Positions 61,045 through 64,000 of a stretch of 64,000 bases of DNA are shown here, in pieces. Position 1 is the stretch's first letter. The number at the start of each line of letters is the position of its first letter. Origin of the DNA: Panagrolaimus kolymaensis (lineage: Eukaryota > Nematoda > Chromadorea > Rhabditida > Panagrolaimidae); assembly GCA_028622995.1 (NCBI GenBank), contig JAJQJQ010000003.1, positions 7,874,001-7,938,000 of the forward strand, read 5' to 3'. The notes under the pieces were generated by a model, which saw only the letters and a list, made by a program, of their open reading frames with translations, ran no database searches and had not been told where the DNA came from. Made by a program: the position numbers and the translations under genes.

Positions 61045-61801
61045 ATGGAAAATGATGGGAATAATACTTTTGAACATCGTAAGTTTCATTAACCATTCCT
61101 TCTTTTTTAACGTGATTTTTTTAATTTTAGGAGATTTAAATAAAAATCTAGAAATCCCACATTCTCCATTTACACCCGAACCTCGTCAAACTCAAAAAGC
61201 TTCTTCCATTCCAGAAGCTCTTCATATTTCAGATACACCTGATATTTTTGAAAATTCTTCTATTCCTCATCCTTTATCTCCAATCTCTGAAACTCCTGGG
61301 GCTAATTATTCAGCCAAAGACGCCAAAGCAAATGGCAGTTTTGATTTTGTTGATATGTCTGCTGATGAAGAAGATACCAAAGTTGTTCTCGAAGCTCCTA
61401 TACTCGAATCTTCTGCTTTCATCAATTGTGAAGATCATTTATATGACCATGTTGGGAGCAAAAATACTGATGGTTCAGCTGTTGCTGATCTTCCTTTACC
61501 TAACAACCTCCTCGTTGAACCTTCCGATACTTCAAGCCTCAACTCATCTTCTTCAAAGCGCAGTAATGGTCCTTTAAAACGAGCCAAAAGTGCTATTACC
61601 AAATTTTTTGGCATTAAAGGTTTAAGTTTTTAAAGCAAAATGTAAAAAAAACTAACAAATGCTTTTATTTTAGGCGGTCGTAAAGGTTCATACGATCTTG
61701 GAAAAGACCGCAAACGTTCTGATAGTGCAACTCCCGTAATCAACAATGACAGTGTTGAACAAAATGGAGAACCAAGCACATTCCCTGATGCTAATAATTA
61801 A
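61045..61801 (+). CDS. Small, probably disordered protein of unknown family
   Basis: Exons 61045-61078, 61131-61619 and 61674-61801 join to 216 aa. It starts MENDGNNTFEHRDLNKN. It is rich in Pro, Ser, Asp and Glu (FTPEPRQTQKASSIPEA, DTPDIFENSSIPHPLSP). A basic patch follows near residues 155-175 (KRSNGPLKRAKSAITKFFGI), then GGRKGSYDLGKDRKRS and an acidic tail ending FPDANN. Several Ser/Thr-Pro sites could be phosphorylated. There are no membrane segments or enzymatic motifs. An alternative ATG at 61038 is followed at once by a stop, which supports the chosen start. I do not recognise the family. Confidence 0.6.
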
Positions 61802-64000
61802 ACTCAAAAATTTTAATAAAAATTTTTTTTATATTTTATCTTTTAAATATTATGAATTGTATTTCTATGATAAAAACATTTTATAACTTTTTTTTATTTT
61901 CTTGGAGTTTTTCATTGTTTAACAAAAAAATTGTTAGCAACATCAAAATAAAACGTTCTAATAAAAATTAAGATAATAATCAAATTTTCTTTTTCGCTTT
62001 AGTTTAGGTCTATTTATTTTTGTTAAACCCCAAAGTCTATTTCCTTTGCTTTCTTATTAATCAGAGCAGTAAAAAATACAATCATGTCATTTTTACAATC
62101 TTCGTTGCGGTAAATTAAATCATGTGGTTCATAAACAAAATGAATCACAAACAATTATAAACTTAGCCGATAGAAAGAATTTTGTTTATGTTTTTGGAGT
62201 AGATTAGTTTTAGTTTCTTAAGGCTATAAAATTAGTTCAGGTCAAATATGTGCCGAAAATCCGGCTGGAGAGTAGAATGGTAATTCGATCAACGAATTTT
62301 TTTTATTTTCAATCATTTTTTTTCATTTTTTTAAAATTCGTGTTAGCTTTGATAATTCTTGTCAAGCCAGTAAAAGTTTAAAAAATTTTTTGATCCCTCA
62401 CAAAGTTTTTTCCAAGATCCGAGAAAAGAAAAATCATTTATTTAAATCAGTTTCAACGATCCAAAAGTCAATTTTTTGTGTGCCCTCAATTAGTTAGCCT
62501 TCTTCTTGTCACAAAAATATTTTGATTGAAAGCAATCGCTTTATTTTTGTTTTTTTCCTTTTTGATTTGCTTTGACTGCTACGCGCGGGCCGCTTTATTT
62601 CCAGAGGCGGTAATCCTTTTTTCATTAAAAAATATAAATAATAAATCGCATCAGTCTCGAAAATGATGATGATCAAAAAAAAGAAAGAAAGAAAGGAAAA
62701 AGAAACTTTTTTCTTTTTAATGTTGCCACAACTTAGTTTGCAGTTGTTCATTCACTCGGTAGCTTTGCCACAATATTTAGCTATTAGCAATAATATTAAA
62801 AATGAATGATTGAATACAAATGAGACTAAGAAATAAAAAAGAAAAAAATGGCGGCACAATTATTTATGTTTTTGTAGAAAGAGTTTTGAAAATGATTTAC
62901 AGCTTTCTCGCCATCTTTTTTATTGCTTGCCTTGCCGACCTTTGTTGACCTTCTCCACTTTCTTTCAAACAAATAAAAAAAAGTAATCCGTTCTTGCCTC
63001 ATCAATTAAGGTCTCGTCTCCTCTGTGCAATATTATTGTTGTTTCTTTGTTGCTAATCTTTTTTCTTTTTTTTATTCTTCCTTTTATCTTTCTTTTTGGC
63101 AGCTGAAGAAGGATAATATCTTTTTGCAAACCAAAAAAAAACAAATGTGCGCGAGCAAATAAATAAGTTACTTGCTGGCCGGCGAGATGACCAAGTTGCA
63201 TCATTTTGACAAGAATTACAAGAAAGAAAGAAAACACATACACATATTTTTTTTTCGCAACACTTATTCGTTGTTGCTCTCGTCGAAAATCATTTACACA
63301 CTTTTATGAAGACAAATTACTAGCAATTAAATAATTCTTTGCGGCTCAATAAAAGTTTTGTGAAAAACTAAATTACATAAAAAAAACTTTAAAAAAGTAG
63401 AAAGAACTTGATTAAAGGATACGATAATGAACTGTTTTTCTTTTGCTGAAATGGATGGATGGAATGGCTTTTGTTTATTTGCCGCTATGCCGATGACAGA
63501 AAAATAAAATATGCTTGAAACAGAAAAAAATGCAACACTTCACTTTTTTTTTTCTTCGAAAGTTCATAAAGCTGTCTATCAAAAAATATCCAAAAAACGT
63601 AAATAAGCAAACAAATGAAAATTTGTGCGTTTTCTATTGTTTCGTTTAGTTTCTTCTTTCCCAAATTAGAAAATCACCATAACTTTTATTTAGTCCATTG
63701 AAAAATAATAACATCGTTTTTTCGTGGTAAACAGTGCTTTTTTATCTTTAGCTTCGAGGCTAGGCTACTGCCAATGTTGATAAATGAGTTAAGAGCCAAA
63801 GAGGCACGAAAGATCTTAGAACGGCGATTTTTTTATAAATGGCAAAAGTCAGTCATTCTATCATCCAATAAAATTTTTCTTTTTTAAATTTTGCCTTTGG
63901 AGTTTGCCACTATTTTTTTGTTCAGAAAAATATTTTTTTCTTTTTTCTTAGTTTTATTTTGACAATTCTCGATAGAAAAGAAGCTTAAATTTGTTTTGAA
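61802..64000. other. Non-coding to window end
   Basis: AT-rich; 3' flank of the previous gene, then DNA with T runs and short biased frames. A gene may start beyond the window edge. Confidence 0.45.

Overview
The window looks like nuclear DNA of a nematode. The evidence is strong A+T bias with long poly-A/T runs, very short introns (mostly 45-60 bp) with TTTTAG/TTTCAG acceptors, acceptor-like sites a few bases upstream of start codons (candidate spliced-leader sites), a serpentine chemoreceptor-like gene, a labial/ceh-13-type Hox gene and a cca-1-type T-type calcium channel. I cannot name the species; a compact AT-rich genome would suit a clade IV or plant-parasitic nematode, but that is inference. 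Coordinates of multi-exon genes come from hand-read splice sites, and the exon sums stay in frame.

Layout: 509-1905 (-) SWAP-70/DEF6-like gene; 4402-7613 (+) coiled-coil gene whose last intron holds a 2-kb inverted-repeat element (5349-7371) carrying an intronless 7TM gene; 8111-20449 (-) an eIF4B-like Q/S-rich gene whose first visible intron holds a 10.3-kb array (9681-20004) of six composite units; 20556-21619 (-) SGT-like double-TPR gene; 22344-22866 hAT-type MITE; 23196-23777 (+) small four-span membrane protein; 24871-26739 (+) degenerate tandem Hsp70-like gene; 34265-36202 (+) Hox1 gene with about 7.5 kb of empty upstream DNA; 39275-49360 (-) T-type calcium channel with a mutually exclusive exon pair in repeat II; 54264-54631 second hAT-type MITE; 56741-57592 (+) F-box-like gene; 57650-59063 (-) gene built from tandem copies of an exon pair; 61045-61801 (+) small disordered protein.

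The most unusual structure is the intronic array. Each 1.4-2.2 kb unit combines a conserved head block, usually a GC-rich hairpin, a 16-bp minisatellite, degenerate minisatellite sequence, an AT-rich stretch and a minus-strand tRNA-like module with A box, B box and T-run. Minisatellite length follows hairpin integrity, and two units (3 and 6) look identical except for exactly seven 16-mers. The other standout features are the chemoreceptor inside an inverted-repeat element, the double degenerate Hsp70, the exon-pair amplification gene and the alternative turret exons of the calcium channel.

The genes do not form one pathway. The only possible operon is SGT-like plus eIF4B-like (106 bp between stop and next acceptor). 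The Hox gene and the channel both have large non-coding flanks, as expected for developmentally and neuronally regulated genes.
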